A stretch of 64,000 bases of DNA from assembly GCF_001307195.1 (NCBI RefSeq), contig NZ_CP012808.1:2480001-2544000 (forward strand), given 5' to 3'. Source of the DNA: Acinetobacter equi. GTDB taxonomy: Bacteria; Pseudomonadota; Gammaproteobacteria; Pseudomonadales; Moraxellaceae. The notes beneath the pieces were generated by a model. That model worked only from the letters and a program-made list of their open reading frames with translations, had not been told where the DNA came from and did no database searches. Below are positions 63,237 through 64,000 of the stretch, piece by piece. The position numbers and the translations under genes are program-made. How positions within the stretch are numbered: the stretch's first letter is position 1; every line of letters begins with the position of its first letter.

Positions 63237-63611
63237 CTATCTTTTATCTCTCAAAAATTGTCGATAATATTCATTTAACCTTTTAACTTGTTCCTTGAAT
63301 TGTAAAAGATTTTCTTTCGTATTCCCTAGTCGCTCAATAAATCTATTGTTTGCTATTTCTAGATCTATTTTCTCATTAATAATGATTGCATTTAAATATA
63401 ATGCTTTTAAATCATTAAAACTTGTCATTCTTCTATTCGTAAAATATTCCAAACGAGCTGATAACTCATTCATTATTACACCATCAATAATATAACCTAA
63501 TTGCTGATCATATTGGATCCCATTTTCATCTAGAAATTTTTGTTCCAATTGCTTTTGGCTTTCTGGAAATAATTTCTTAAGCTTCTGTAACATTACTGTA
63601 TCCAAATTCAT
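63237..63611 (-). CDS. Hypothetical helical protein upstream of mfd
   Basis: A 124 aa protein, largely alpha-helical and basic, with no recognised family. A possible coiled coil runs through ENLLQFKEQVKRLNEYYRQF near the C-terminus. The frame opens at TTG 63620; ATG 63611 (MNLDTVMLQKLKKL) is preferred. It is on the same strand as mfd, 108 bp upstream. Its function is unknown. Confidence 0.6.
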   Translation of the reverse strand: MNLDTVMLQKLKKLFPESQKQLEQKFLDENGIQYDQQLGYIIDGVIMNELSARLEYFTNRRMTSFNDLKALYLNAIIINEKIDLEIANNRFIERLGNTKENLLQFKEQVKRLNEYYRQFLRDKR

Positions 63612-63620
63612 ATAAAACAA

Positions 63621-63973
63621 ACTATTTTATTCACATTTTGCATTAAATGTTCAAATTAAACATTTAATACATTTCGACATAAAGCACATTTATTAAAGAT
63701 TACACATAAATTGAAACATAAAATGACAAAAGTGAATACCAATTAAAATTTAATCAGTTTTATTATAACAAACTGATTTAAAAAACAATTAAATTAAACC
63801 AACTAAATTGATCTGTTTTAAAACAATCACTTAAAAAAAATATTATACTTAAATAACAATAAGTTAATTAAAATTAGGTTAAAATTTAATCAGTTGTAGG
63901 ATTTCTCCTATTATCTTCGTTTACATAAAAGTATATTTTTCAATAAAACAATGACATAAAAAGGGGTTATATA
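63621..63973. other. AT-rich intergenic region with short repeats
   Basis: About 350 AT-rich bp upstream of the last gene. It contains a 15-bp direct repeat (AAAATTTAATCAGTT at 63745 and 63881) and an inverted form (AACTGATTTA near 63771). No other element was identified. Confidence 0.5.
63745..63895 (+). repeat. Direct repeat pair upstream of the final gene
   Basis: AAAATTTAATCAGTT occurs at 63745-63759 and 63881-63895, 136 bp apart, with a related inverted copy between them. It may be a chance result of AT-richness or an operator array. Confidence 0.4.
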
Positions 63974-64000
63974 ATGAACACGATTAAGATGATAGAACTC
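63974..64000 (+). CDS. Start of an unidentified gene, cut by the window
   Basis: Nine codons (MNTIKMIEL) from ATG 63974, preceded by AAAAAGGGG at good Shine-Dalgarno spacing. Too short to identify. Confidence 0.5.

Overview
The window looks like chromosomal DNA of an Acinetobacter species (Moraxellaceae, Gammaproteobacteria). It is AT-rich, and the gene families are typical of that group: PutA without its own DNA-binding domain, a complete iscRSUA-hscBA-fdx operon, a DUF6231 protein, LpxH/KdsA for lipid A and Kdo synthesis, RodA/FtsB, and a Neisseria-type porin. The genus call is inferred from gene content and general sequence resemblance; no database search was run. No rRNA, tRNA, CRISPR array, prophage or plasmid-type genes were seen.

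Positions 1-8000 hold amino-acid catabolism: a truncated aspA, the proline transporter putP, an Lrp/AsnC-type regulator and putA. From 8 to 18 kb come trmA, small proteins, an LRAT-like membrane protein, a GNAT acetyltransferase, glnS, ppiB, lpxH, a cold-shock protein, an HpaI-type aldolase, a nitroreductase and a DMT permease. From 18 to 22 kb are fba, a small lipoprotein and pgk, then a DUF2237-maf pair joined by a TAATG overlap. From 22 to 26 kb is the most disturbed accessory stretch: a decayed IS3-family remnant joined to an IS30-family remnant, a hypothetical gene, and a tandem array of SUMF1/FGE-like lipoprotein genes. One array member carries a TGG-to-TAG nonsense codon, and the 3' tail of a further lost copy lies in front of the array.

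From 26.5 to 34.4 kb lies a DadA-like oxidoreductase behind a tandem glycine riboswitch, followed by the minus-strand housekeeping block pyrG-kdsA-eno-ftsB-ispD-rodA (given in transcription order). From 34.6 to 48 kb are a Pro/Ala-rich lipoprotein, fadH divergent from a PadR regulator with two identical 16-bp palindromes between them, a Pif1-like helicase next to a large PcfJ-like protein, a GAF/winged-helix regulator divergent from an aldehyde dehydrogenase, a second decayed copy of the same IS3-type element, a porin, and DUF6231/DUF2797 genes.

From 48 to 64 kb are ppiD, hupB, a phasin, a tail-anchored SCP2-like protein, the ISC iron-sulfur operon behind an IscR-site promoter, a membrane-bound class III adenylate cyclase, a HIT protein, mfd, a hypothetical gene, and the first codons of a gene that runs out of the window.

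Several regulator-target pairs can be read directly: the Lrp-like regulator with putP/putA, PadR with fadH, the GAF regulator with the aldehyde dehydrogenase, glycine with the DadA-like enzyme, and IscR with its own operon. No complete, clearly new multi-gene system was identified. The best leads are the FGE-like lipoprotein array, the PcfJ-like/Pif1 pair, the glycine-controlled oxidoreductase and the PadR twin operator.
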